A stretch of DNA of 64,000 bases from Chloroflexi bacterium 54-19 (GTDB lineage Bacteria > Chloroflexota > Chloroflexia > Chloroheliales > Chloroheliaceae). Shown here one piece after another: positions 21,701 to 29,036 of this stretch. How positions within the stretch are numbered: the first letter of the stretch is position 1; every line of letters starts with the position of its first letter. A model generated the notes under the pieces. It saw nothing but the letters and a program-made list of their open reading frames with translations, was not told the origin of the DNA and did no database searches. The DNA lies in NCBI GenBank assembly GCA_001898225.1, contig MKTJ01000035.1:1-64000 (forward strand). Direction: 5' to 3'. A program made the translations under genes and the position numbers.

Positions 21701-22018
21701 GTCAAGCGGACGGTGAACTATTTGCAGGATAATTACGCCCGCCCGATTACGTTGCCGGAAATTGCCCAGGCGGTCGGTACCAGCAAGAATAATTTGAGCG
21801 AGATATTTCACCAGGAGATGCGCATTTCCATCTGGCAATTCCTCAACCGCTACCGGATAAAACAGGCCCGCCATCTGCTCGAAACCTCGGACCTAAGCGT
21901 GGCGGCTATCGCAACCATGGTCGGATTTGAAGACCCGGCCTATTTCAGCCGGGTCTTTCATTCGATTACAAACCAGTCGCCCAAGGCTTATCGCCTCGAT
22001 TTCAGCCATCGGAGCTAG
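18767..22018 (+). CDS. hybrid sensor: sugar-binding-like domain, GAF, histidine kinase, receivers, AraC output
   Basis: This 1083-residue protein has its domains in order. Residues 1-290 form a periplasmic-binding-protein/LacI-type ligand domain (VGFQLIPDDPFWIEIG, VGNNGEPQALAAIVRGKM). A GAF-like region follows at about 315-470. The HisKA motif VSHEFRTPLN has His496. HATPase_c includes LNLLSNAQKF, DTGPGIS and GGIGLGLSI. A degenerate receiver-like segment includes Asp777. A full receiver has phospho-Asp897 in VILDVFMP. Residues 980-1083 are AraC HTH. No signal peptide or TM helix is visible, so sensing appears intracellular. It lies beside the sugar ABC locus. ATG 18767 has ACGAGG upstream. Its stop shares CTAG with the convergent gene. 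Confidence 0.92.
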   Translation: MTGNLRVGFQLIPDDPFWIEIGMTIDRQAHLRGLDLVSLDLDAAEVPGQDYTAILEEILAHQIRVLIFVEIPQPLIRLLTANNIPLISLVSQLGCHTGNCHHPNITSPVGMFDIARMGAEFILERLQGQGNVLAVGGLSSIGEDGRTLLDGVTQTLAPYPGITFHHIPTFWRRDLAYPQIVAGLKALSEPPAAIFGFSDSVALAARSAAEELGLLKPDTLVVGNNGEPQALAAIVRGKMAATVQVPTGEFAGQVIDIACRALKGEPVPRHYYFRPVLITAVNVAEAAVDKLTAISEMPDQLIGVNRRREQQHLTHIETSLAINRQVGAILNRWELTRKIVDQIRQHFDYSQVNLYFFSESERVLLLDGQSLPDNAGVLVGAAENEVFARALDSGDLVYVPDVRLSQRFTPDYNWPELRTRVVLPVRFGDKLLCLLDLHSNEVRPHTREQLMGLKALADQLAVAIQNAELYSEALTARKVAEKADKLKTLVLANVSHEFRTPLNIILGYTKEALNSPNPYGIELPAELTGDLGRIYRSGEHMLRLISDLLDLSRAEIDELEIFPEFIDIRASLEEVFQSVAGLTPARPAVKWRFVAPPNLPLMQVDPSRLRQIILNLLSNAQKFTETGEVILAVDVKPPYLHIRVEDTGPGISLEQQETIFEPFVVGENSGRISGGIGLGLSITRHLVSLHRGYITLDSEPGRGSTFNVYLPLPNLTGQLTAQLPGEGQALVCISRSAQLPAEIAELVHRFEGSFVKIGPSEVSTVLQELSPSILAWDATDMSDTDWLAMDILRNHPRLAQLPLILYGNIASEEHPSSFTNILLKPLSGQTLSTILTALRPQKAQGSVLIVDDDHDSLDLYKQLVTTALPGHSIYRAENGQMALDILQDLTPSLVILDVFMPEIDGIRVVDWLRANPSTQHVPILVISGKTLTAEHIKHLDHPRLIYQPKDILKFEEVTDTLKQVASGTTLLSQYNSILVKRTVNYLQDNYARPITLPEIAQAVGTSKNNLSEIFHQEMRISIWQFLNRYRIKQARHLLETSDLSVAAIATMVGFEDPAYFSRVFHSITNQSPKAYRLDFSHRS

Positions 22019-23304
22019 AACAGCGACATGCACATCGGCGGCATTTCAGGTTGGAAAACCCGGTTTACTGCCCCTAAATACCTGGTGTCAGAGATGGTCG
22101 CCAGGCCGTAGCGATGAAGCGTTCTAAATTCGACCGAGCCGACCAGGAGCGAGGAGAAATCGGCAATATCGAGGCTGATAGCCGTGTCGTAGGAAGCGGT
22201 TTCGGGCTGGACAGTGGCAAGGCCGTTTTCAAAATAGACCACCAGCGGCCCGGCGTTTTGGGGGTAAAAACTATCCGCGATGTCGAGTTTCAGTTTGAGG
22301 GTTTGCTCGCCAAAGTCATGGTTTGCCAGGAGCTCGAAAACCCGCTTTGTATCGGTTATGCGGTACATGATGCCGGTGCCCTGGATATTGCTTTCGTGGG
22401 AAACAGGCGGGATAAGCACATCGGTCCCGTTGCGCGGGTCAAGCAGGACGTGATGAAAATAAGAGTCCTGGATATTAAATATGACCCGGTTTATCTGGTC
22501 GGCCTGGCTCTGCAAGAAAGCTAAAAGGCCAAGCAGGGCCTCGCTGGAATTATAGACAAGTTCTTTGACTATAATGTCATTATGGACAAAGTTTTCGGCG
22601 TGGACGTTTTTGAAGGTAAAAGAGACGTAGCCATCGAGTTGGTCCTGCCCCTCTGCCCGGTACCCCGCGATAACCAGTTCGTTGTTGTGGAAGGTCGCGG
22701 CCATATCCCCGCTGTTTTTCTCGTTGAGGCCGTTGGTGGCATCAAGATAGCGGTTGTAGCAATCCACGAAAAGCTTTTCGTCCTCGGCGCTTTTCCCCAG
22801 GAACGACACCCCGCTTTTCCGCCCGTACGCAGGGAGGCTGGCCGGTTTGACCGAGTAACGGCTGATTTTTGTGCCGTAGCCAAACCCCATCTTTTTGTAA
22901 AAGTCGGGCCGGAACGGGTAGAGGGTCACGATGGGAATATCCTGGGCGTGGTAGTAATCGAGAAAGAACTTTATCAGGTGGAAGGCCACCTTTTGTTTTT
23001 TATAGAGCATTCCCACCGCGACCGAGCCAACTCCACCCGCCCCGGTCTTGATAGAGAGCAGTTTCATTGTAAAGTCGAAAAAGCGCATACCTCCCAGCAA
23101 AACACCGTCCCGGAACAGGCCGTAATGGTGAATCCGTGTATCTTTTTCCATGTCCACCATCCGTTTTTTGGTTGCTTCCTTCGATTCGGGGGTAAAGATT
23201 TTCATGGCGGGGTAGGCTTTGCCAAGAATTTCTACAAACGGCTCGAACTCGTCCTCGTTCAGGCTGCGTAATTCCTCGCCTCGTTCGGTAAGGTATTTTT
23301 CCAT
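22015..23304 (-). CDS. Eis-like GNAT family N-acetyltransferase
   Basis: This 429-residue protein has the three-part Eis architecture. An N-terminal GNAT domain includes GGVGSVAVGMLYKKQKVAFHL, where VAVGM precedes a diverged CoA loop, and the conserved PFRPDFYKKMGFGYG with its tyrosine. A second GNAT-like domain follows, then a C-terminal sterol-carrier-like domain. It ends in Phe429 (MSLF); in Eis enzymes the C-terminal carboxylate acts in catalysis. Eis proteins acetylate amines such as aminoglycosides or lysine side chains. Resistance is not implied without testing. AAAGGA precedes ATG 23304. Confidence 0.88.
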   Translation of the reverse strand: MEKYLTERGEELRSLNEDEFEPFVEILGKAYPAMKIFTPESKEATKKRMVDMEKDTRIHHYGLFRDGVLLGGMRFFDFTMKLLSIKTGAGGVGSVAVGMLYKKQKVAFHLIKFFLDYYHAQDIPIVTLYPFRPDFYKKMGFGYGTKISRYSVKPASLPAYGRKSGVSFLGKSAEDEKLFVDCYNRYLDATNGLNEKNSGDMAATFHNNELVIAGYRAEGQDQLDGYVSFTFKNVHAENFVHNDIIVKELVYNSSEALLGLLAFLQSQADQINRVIFNIQDSYFHHVLLDPRNGTDVLIPPVSHESNIQGTGIMYRITDTKRVFELLANHDFGEQTLKLKLDIADSFYPQNAGPLVVYFENGLATVQPETASYDTAISLDIADFSSLLVGSVEFRTLHRYGLATISDTRYLGAVNRVFQPEMPPMCMSLF

Positions 23305-23527
23305 TTAAAAAGTCCTTTTCCTGTTAAATAAAAATTGATTGTGACACCAATCACGCCGAGAAACGGATTTCCTGTGACGTTTTGTAACGCCGGGTAGATA
23401 AAGTGATGGCAGAAAGAAACCACCTTTCAAAACCCTATCCGGGCCAAGAAAAATACCGTCAGTAAGCTTTGCAGATGTAAACGCTAACATTGAAAAGAAG
23501 TTCCGTAGCGTTAAAAGGAGATTTAAG

Positions 23528-23993
23528 TTGAAACCCACGGCCAATATCGTGAAATCGCGCCAGCTTTGGTCCAATCCTAAAGTTTTGTTGAACCGGACCG
23601 ATTTAATCATTGAAGGGAAATATTACCCGTTTGCCAGGATTCTCGGCGCTTACGTCGAGGCGGCCCCTGCTAAAAAGAAGCCCGAAAACCAGGCGACCCC
23701 CGCCCTCAAAAGCCCTTAACCTTTGGCTCGGTCCTGAAAGGCTTCGGGCTGGCCTTCCTGGTGATTTTCCTGGTGGTGGTCAGCCTGTCCCTGGATGATC
23801 CCAACAATAGTTGGGACGGCCCGTCCCCCCTTCACTGGTTGGCCCTCACAGCGATTATGGCCGCACCACGGTTATCGAAAGCAACAATCGCGGCAAATTA
23901 AACAAAATCGCCCAGGAAGTCAACCAGAAGTTGATGGCGCAGGGCCGCCACCCGGTTACGCCCGGCTTTGAAGACGCCGCCCCTGCCCGTTAG
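23528..23993 (+). pseudogene. small membrane protein gene (DUF6232-like) broken by two frameshifts
   Basis: Three consecutive reading frames continue one plausible protein. Frame one starts with TTG at 23528 after AAAAGGAG, encodes VLLNRTDLIIEGKYYPFARI, and stops at 23719. The next frame gives a TM helix, GLAFLVIFLVVVSLSL, up to WLALT (about 23850). The third gives DYGRTTVIESNNRGKLNKIA and ends at 23993. Each shift equals one missing base. The rejoined protein of about 155 residues resembles DUF6232-type proteins, with a short beta domain, TM segment and C-terminal helix. It could be a decaying gene or sequencing indels. Confidence 0.62.
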
Positions 23994-24005
23994 AACTTTA
24001 TCAGG

Positions 24006-24665
24006 CTATATCCCGGTCACACGGAAGCCGGTCTGAGCCTTGTGCAGGCGGTTCAGACTGATTATAAGAAGAATCATTTCTTCCAGGACTTTGGCATAGC
24101 GGAGCGGTCCGGCCTCGACCCCTTTCAGGCCAGGGATGGCGTTAACCAGCCCTGCAACCTCGGCGCGGGCGGCTTTATCGTCCCCGGCCACCAGGATGTC
24201 TTCATCCAGGATTTTGGTGGTATCGCTCAAAAGGGCCGCGCTGATGGTGTTAAAGGCGGCGGTCACCTTCGCTTCGGGCAGGTGTTGCTGGATTAACTCG
24301 GCGACCGAGTTGGCCTCGACCGGGAGCAGACCGGCTTTACCCCCGGCGAAAGTCAGCGGGTTTATGGTGCTGACCACAATTTTCCCGGCGATCTCGCTTT
24401 TTAATTGCGCCAGCAAATCCACCAGGTGTTCGTAATGGACCGTCAAAATGACCAGGTCGGCTTCCCCGGCGGCACTTTTATTGTCTGTCCCGGCCAGGTC
24501 AAAATTGAGGCCGGGATTTTCAGTTTTAAGCTTTTCAACGGCTTTTTCAGCGTTTTCTTTCGAACGCGACCCGATAATGATTTTGTAACCGGCCTGGCCC
24601 AGCCGTAAAGCCAATCCCGACCCCAGTTGGCCCGTCCCGCCCAGTATTCCGATAGTTCCCGGCAT
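24006..24665 (-). CDS. npdG: NADPH-dependent F420 reductase (F420:NADP oxidoreductase)
   Basis: This 219-residue protein has an N-terminal Rossmann motif GILGGTGQLGSGLALRL (residues 5-21) followed by the NADP-type IIGSRSKENA, then VILTVHYEH and the conserved KVTAAFNTISAALL. These match F420-dependent NADP oxidoreductases, which move hydride between F420 and NADP. Together with the LLM-class F420 enzyme at 59868-60923 this implies an F420-using cell. ATG 24665 has AAAGGAG 8 bases upstream. It is monocistronic, converging with the broken gene. Confidence 0.88.
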   Translation of the reverse strand: MPGTIGILGGTGQLGSGLALRLGQAGYKIIIGSRSKENAEKAVEKLKTENPGLNFDLAGTDNKSAAGEADLVILTVHYEHLVDLLAQLKSEIAGKIVVSTINPLTFAGGKAGLLPVEANSVAELIQQHLPEAKVTAAFNTISAALLSDTTKILDEDILVAGDDKAARAEVAGLVNAIPGLKGVEAGPLRYAKVLEEMILLIISLNRLHKAQTGFRVTGI

Positions 24666-24814
24666 TTTATTGGCTCCTTTATTTATACAAGACTTTCTAA
24701 AAACTTCGTGCTAAATTATCTTTTTGAAACCTCTGGATTTTAACACCTTTCCCGGCGATTAGGCCAACCTCATCCCCTGGTTTTCAAGGCAAACTTGCAG
24801 CCCGAAAACATTGG

Positions 24815-24863
24815 ACTACTGGCTATTGACCTCTAAACACTGAACACTAAACACTAAAAACTT
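24815..24863 (+). repeat. heptad-periodic intergenic repeat (family A)
   Basis: The sequence reads in 7-base steps as CTACTGG, CTATTGA, CCTCTAA, ACACTGA, ACACTAA, ACACTAA. It ends just ahead of the GH43 gene. Related ACACTAA and CTGACTT heptads occur at 28928-29036 and 33143-33306. Confidence 0.65.
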
Positions 24864-24929
24864 CGACTTTATGATATATTGAGCGAAGATTTTGATTTTA
24901 CCGGTTTAAAAAACGAAAGCCAGCTTAAA

Positions 24930-25823
24930 ATGACCCAGACGCTGAGTGGCAACCCTATTTTCCCCGGCTGGTACGCCGACCCCGAAATACATTTTTTCCA
25001 GGGGCGTTTTTATATTTACCCGACCGCTTCCCAGGCTTACGAAGAACAGACTTATTTCGAGTGCTGGTCTTCCGACGACCTCACAAATTGGCGCAACGAG
25101 GGGGTTATTCTAGAATTAAAAGGGATTCCCTGGTCAACCAATTACGCGGCCTGGGCTCCTTCCTGCGCCGAACGTAATGGCAAATACTATCTCTATTTCT
25201 CGGCGGGGGATGGCGCCGGACTGGGCGTGGCGGTGGCTGATTCGCCAGTCGGGCCTTTCCACGATGCCATCGGGCGGCCCCTGGTAGGGTATTTTCCACA
25301 CGGGGCCCAGCCGATTGACGCGCATTGTTTCGTGGATGATGACGGGCGGGCTTATCTCTATTTTGGCGGACACAGTCACTGTGTGGTAGCCCCGCTCACA
25401 CCGACCATGTGCGCCATCAACCGGGATTTCCGGGAAATTACCCCGACCGCCGATTATGTCGAAGGCCCTTTTATGGTCAAACGGCAGGGAAAATATTACC
25501 TGACCTGGAGCGAGGGCGGCTGGACCGATGACACCTACCGGGTGGCTTACGGCGTCAGTGACAACCCCTACGGCCCTTTTACCTATGGCGGGAAAATCCT
25601 GACCAATAACCCGGTGGTCGCCAAGGGAGCGGGACACCACTCCATCTTGCAACTTCCCGGCACCGAGGATGAATGGGTCATTTGCTATCACCGTCGCCCC
25701 CTGACCGAAACCGATGCCAATCACCGGGTGGTCTGCCTGGAAAGACTGGTCTTTAACGAGGATGGCAGCATCGCCCCGGTCATGCTCAGCAACGAAGGGG
25801 TGGCGGCTTTCAAGCCAGCTTAA
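24930..25823 (+). CDS. glycoside hydrolase family 43-type protein
   Basis: This five-bladed propeller glycosidase has about 297 residues. The expected catalytic triad is visible: Asp17 in GWYADPEIH (general base), Asp130 in PIDAHCFVDDDG (pKa modulator) and Glu178 in YVEGPFMVKRQG (general acid). Family members cleave arabinose or xylose linkages. No signal peptide is present, so it likely acts on imported oligosaccharides. The start is uncertain. ATG 24930 places Asp17 at the usual position, while TTG 24879 would add 17 residues and has no Shine-Dalgarno site. Its stop shares TTAA with the convergent LysR gene. Confidence 0.85.
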   Translation: MTQTLSGNPIFPGWYADPEIHFFQGRFYIYPTASQAYEEQTYFECWSSDDLTNWRNEGVILELKGIPWSTNYAAWAPSCAERNGKYYLYFSAGDGAGLGVAVADSPVGPFHDAIGRPLVGYFPHGAQPIDAHCFVDDDGRAYLYFGGHSHCVVAPLTPTMCAINRDFREITPTADYVEGPFMVKRQGKYYLTWSEGGWTDDTYRVAYGVSDNPYGPFTYGGKILTNNPVVAKGAGHHSILQLPGTEDEWVICYHRRPLTETDANHRVVCLERLVFNEDGSIAPVMLSNEGVAAFKPA

Positions 25824-26740
25824 AAATGGAACCGGTTGCAGCCGGGTTGCACCTGGGCCTGGGCCAGTCGGATAAAATTCTTCAGACTGGCCGAACTGTT
25901 TTCGCAGGACCAGAGCAGGGTGTGGCACCCCAGGAATTCCTCGGCAAGAGGACGGATAACCGTGCCTTCGTAGGGTAGGTCGGCGTGGTGGGCCAGGCTT
26001 ACCCCCAGGCCCTGCGCGACCGGTTCGAGCCGGTGGCCTTTCCGGGAATGACCCGTGACAAATTTTTCCGGCAGGAACCCGGCTTCCTCGAAAAGGGTCG
26101 GGGTATAGTCGCCGGTCCGGGGGTTGAGCTGAGTGCTCGACCAGATGAAGGGTTCCCCGGACAATTCCATGAGTGAAACCTCGGTTTTTTCCGCCAGGGT
26201 GTGCCCGGTTGGCAGGACCGCTACCAGGGCGACATCCGACAGGTTCGCGTAGCAAAGCTCCGGGTAGGTAAGGGTAAAAGCGGCTTTTCCCATTCTCACG
26301 GCAAAACCGAGGTCAATCTCGCGGTTTTGGAGAGCTTCCACCTGGCGGGACATTTCCAGGCTGTACAGGCTCAGGGTAACATTCGGGTATTGCTGCCGAA
26401 ACGTCTGCAATATTTCCGGCAAAAGGCCGCACCCGACCTGGTCGGTGTTGTAGCCAATCGCGAGTTGCCCAGACTCACCCCGGCCAAGTTGCCGGGTCTG
26501 CAAGATGGCCTGGTCCGCCGCTGCCAGCAACCCCCGGGCCTGTTCCAGGAAAAACTCCCCGGCAGCGGTCAGGACCAGCCTTCTCGGTTGGCGAACGAAA
26601 AGCTCCGTCCCAAGTTCGTTTTCCAGGTCGTGAATCTGCCGACTGAGCGAGGGCTGGGTCATCGCCAGGCGGTAGGCGGCCCGGCTAAAATTTAATTCTT
26701 CGGCAACGGCCACGAAATAACGCAAGTGTCTTAATTCCAC
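25820..26740 (-). CDS. LysR family transcriptional regulator
   Basis: This 306-residue protein has the N-terminal winged HTH MELRHLRYFVAVAEELNFSR with AAYRLAMTQPSLSRQIHDLE (residues 1-40). The effector domain follows (about 90-295), containing GQLAIGYNTDQV and ALVAVLPTGHTLAEK. The HTH is CatR/BenM-like. The start is GTG at 26740 with AGGAA 6 bases upstream. It is divergent from the thioredoxin-reductase-like gene, with a T-N11-A dyad between them, the usual LysR arrangement for controlling the neighbour. Confidence 0.93.
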   Translation of the reverse strand: MELRHLRYFVAVAEELNFSRAAYRLAMTQPSLSRQIHDLENELGTELFVRQPRRLVLTAAGEFFLEQARGLLAAADQAILQTRQLGRGESGQLAIGYNTDQVGCGLLPEILQTFRQQYPNVTLSLYSLEMSRQVEALQNREIDLGFAVRMGKAAFTLTYPELCYANLSDVALVAVLPTGHTLAEKTEVSLMELSGEPFIWSSTQLNPRTGDYTPTLFEEAGFLPEKFVTGHSRKGHRLEPVAQGLGVSLAHHADLPYEGTVIRPLAEEFLGCHTLLWSCENSSASLKNFIRLAQAQVQPGCNRFHF

Positions 26741-26762
26741 AAAAATTCCTCAATAACCCAAT

Positions 26763-26779
26763 TATGCTTTTAAGGCATA
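26763..26779. promoter_or_regulatory. LysR-type T-N11-A operator
   Basis: TATGCTTTTAAGGCATA is a dyad with half-site TATGC. The inner T (26765) and A (26777) are separated by exactly 11 bases. It lies in the gap between the lysR gene and the divergent flavoprotein gene. Confidence 0.65.
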
Positions 26780-26895
26780 GTATCACTGCCAAACAAGTAT
26801 TGGACTTTCCCAGACCCAGATTATATCATATTGATAGCTAATATCATTTAAGACTTTTTATCAAAACTTGGTCATTGAAAGGGGTACTTTATATT

Positions 26896-27819
26896 ATGTA
26901 TGATGTAATTATAGTCGGGGCCGGACCTGCCGGGCTAACGGCAGCGCTTTACCTGGGCCGGGCTTGCCGGAAGGTAGCTTTATTCGATAATAACCAGCCG
27001 CGCAACTATGCCTCCCAGGGCATGCACGGCTTTATCTCGCGGGATGGAATGCTCCCAGGTGAGTTCAGAAAAATCAGCCGCGATCAGCTTGCGAATTACG
27101 CCAATGTCGACATTTATGACGCGACTGTCGTTACGGGTCGCCAGGTTGCGGAGGGCTTTGAAATCGAACTGGAAGACGGGCACACCTTCCGGGGGCGCAA
27201 ACTCATCGTGGCAAGCGGCCTCAAGGACGAACTGGCTCTTATTGAGGGATTTAACCGGCTATGGGGTCGAGGGGTTTTTCCATGCCCTTATTGTGATGGT
27301 TGGGAAGTCCGTGACCAGCCTTTGGCAGTCCATTACACGGGTGACGCGGCTTTTCGCATGGTCCGTCTTTTGACCAACTGGAGCGCCGATGTGACCCTTA
27401 TAACCGATGGTCCTTCCGAGTTGAGCGACGAGCAGCGCCGCCAACTGGTCGCTGCCGGAATCCCGGTCCGCGAAGAAAAAATCGCCAGGGTCGAAGGCGA
27501 GAATCATCTCGAACGGGTCGTCTTTGAAGATGGGTCGAGTATTCCCTGTAAGGGATTGTTTACCAGGCCAATCCAGACCCAGAGCACCAGTTTAGCCGAT
27601 GCTTTTAATTGCGAGATGGACGACCTGGGCCGGGTAAAGACTTCGCCGGTGGGGGGAACCAGTATTCCTGGCCTTTACGTGGCCGGGGATGCCCAGGCCG
27701 GGGGTCAGAACGTGGTTATGGCTGCGGCGGCGGGAGCAATGGCGGGCGGTTTCGTCAGCGAAGAACTGGCCTTTGAGAATTTCGCCAGCCGCGTTGAGAG
27801 CAAATCAGTTAAAAACTAA
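26896..27819 (+). CDS. thioredoxin-reductase-like NAD(P)/FAD-dependent oxidoreductase
   Basis: This 307-residue flavoprotein has an N-terminal FAD motif DVIIVGAGPAGLTAALYLG, the redox pair Cys130-Cys133 in CPYCDGW, and the C-terminal FAD motif GLYVAGDAQAGG. The usual NADP-binding GxGxxA loop is degenerate (VHYTGDAAFRMVRLL), as in ferredoxin-dependent or other divergent members. It is probably a disulfide reductase, but the electron donor is uncertain. ATG 26896 has AAAGGGG about 10 bases upstream; an upstream TTG at 26875 is less likely. Control by the divergent LysR is inferred. Confidence 0.85.
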   Translation: MYDVIIVGAGPAGLTAALYLGRACRKVALFDNNQPRNYASQGMHGFISRDGMLPGEFRKISRDQLANYANVDIYDATVVTGRQVAEGFEIELEDGHTFRGRKLIVASGLKDELALIEGFNRLWGRGVFPCPYCDGWEVRDQPLAVHYTGDAAFRMVRLLTNWSADVTLITDGPSELSDEQRRQLVAAGIPVREEKIARVEGENHLERVVFEDGSSIPCKGLFTRPIQTQSTSLADAFNCEMDDLGRVKTSPVGGTSIPGLYVAGDAQAGGQNVVMAAAAGAMAGGFVSEELAFENFASRVESKSVKN

Positions 27820-28820
27820 TATGGGATGTTGAGTAATTCGGAGGCTTTGCTCTTGGCATCCTCACCGCGACGGTCGTAACGGGCCGTCGTGGTGACGCTG
27901 GCGTGTCCGGCCAATTTCTGGACCGTGGCAATATCGGCCCCGGCATCGAGCAGGTCTGAAATGTAAGTGCGGCGCAGGTCGTGGGGACTGAAAGGTTCGA
28001 GTTGAGCCTCAAAGCCCCGTTTTTTGAGGATTTTCAGTATGGCCTGGTCGGTCATGGTTTCAAGGCGGATTTTACCGCTTTTGTGGACCGGGCAAAAGAG
28101 CGGGCCGGGTTCCTCGCTTCGTATAATGAGCCAGGCTGCCAGCGCTTTGGCCGCGCCCCCTTTCGCGTAGACCACCCGGTCTTTGCCCCCTTTAGCCCCT
28201 CGTATAACCAGCGCCCCGGTTTTTCGGGTGTAATCCTTTAATTCGAGTTTAACTACCTCGGAGCGGCGCAACCCAGTCCCGTACATCACCCCGACCAGGG
28301 CGGCATCCCTGACTCCTGCTGGAGACTTTTCCTCCTGGCAGTTTTTTATGATGGCCCGCAGTTCCTCTCTATCCAGCGCCCGGCCCCGCAAAAGAGTGTC
28401 GGCCTTGCGGTTTTTGACATCCCTGGCCCGCTGGTAATCCTCGCTTTCCATCAGGCCCAATTTCCAGGCGTGATAGAGGACGCTCCGCAATCCCGACAAA
28501 GCCTGGTTGATGGTGGCCGGGCGATAACCGCGTTCGACCAGGGCGGCGGCAATCGCGGCGGTGTGCTGGTAGCGCAACTGGTGCCAGGGGAGCGTCAGGG
28601 CAGTCTCGCGGGCGTCGCTGGCGATTTCGGCCACCAGGGTAAGGGCCCGCAGCATGCCGCGCCTGCCGACCGGACGCAGGGTCGCGAGGTAGACCGCCGC
28701 CGGGTTGCGGTCGAGTTGCCCGCTTACCAGGGCCAGGGATTGTTCCCGGCTTTCGGTATCATTGGAAGTTTCGGGTTGAGTGGTTGATTCGATTGTCAGA
28801 GTTGGAGTCTTCTTTGCCAT
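27816..28820 (-). CDS. tyrosine-type recombinase/integrase (XerC/D-like)
   Basis: This 334-residue protein has an N-terminal SAM-like core-binding region (about 40-135) and a C-terminal catalytic domain. Catalytic residues are all present: Arg185 (GTGLRRSEV), a Lys in the KGGKDR beta-hairpin, His280 and Arg283 (SPHDLRRTYI), His306 (LAGHASVTTT) and Tyr315. Its strand-exchange role (chromosome dimer resolution or element integration) is unknown. No tRNA, att-like repeat, excisionase or phage gene is nearby, so it may be a solitary Xer-like protein. Its stop shares CTAA with the convergent flavoprotein gene. Confidence 0.9.
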   Translation of the reverse strand: MAKKTPTLTIESTTQPETSNDTESREQSLALVSGQLDRNPAAVYLATLRPVGRRGMLRALTLVAEIASDARETALTLPWHQLRYQHTAAIAAALVERGYRPATINQALSGLRSVLYHAWKLGLMESEDYQRARDVKNRKADTLLRGRALDREELRAIIKNCQEEKSPAGVRDAALVGVMYGTGLRRSEVVKLELKDYTRKTGALVIRGAKGGKDRVVYAKGGAAKALAAWLIIRSEEPGPLFCPVHKSGKIRLETMTDQAILKILKKRGFEAQLEPFSPHDLRRTYISDLLDAGADIATVQKLAGHASVTTTARYDRRGEDAKSKASELLNIPY

Positions 28821-28927
28821 GCGTTTTTCCGGTCTTTTCTTTGACGGTTTGGCCGGTAAGTTGCCCTCATTTTAACACATCTGTTTCACTTCACAAACCC
28901 TTTAGTCTGCGCGCAAAGGATATGACA

Positions 28928-29036
28928 AACTGATTTCTGGCAACTGACTTCTGACCTCAGCCTACTAAACACTAAAAACTAAACACTAAAATTAGCAACT
29001 GACTTCTGACTTCTGGCCTCTGACTACTGAACCCTA
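28928..29036. repeat. heptad-periodic intergenic repeat (family A)
   Basis: Two heptad types alternate. CTGACTT, CTGACTT, CTGGCCT, CTGACTA run at about 29000-29027, and ACACTAA/AAAACTA heptads run at about 28965-28990. The 15-mer CAACTGACTTCTGAC occurs twice (28941-28955 and 28996-29010). The tract runs up to the AEC gene stop codon. Confidence 0.7.

Noticed and set aside
23528..23993. Programmed -1 frameshifting of the small membrane gene
   Set aside because: It would need two separate events. No slippery heptamer with a downstream structure was seen at either junction. Decay or sequencing error is simpler.
25134..26255. 373-codon minus-strand ORF spanning GH43 and lysR
   Set aside because: It overlaps two genes with clear domains, is Pro/Gly/Arg-rich and matches no family.
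28928..29036. Possible CRISPR array
   Set aside because: Units are 7 bases, degenerate and without spacers, and no cas genes are present.
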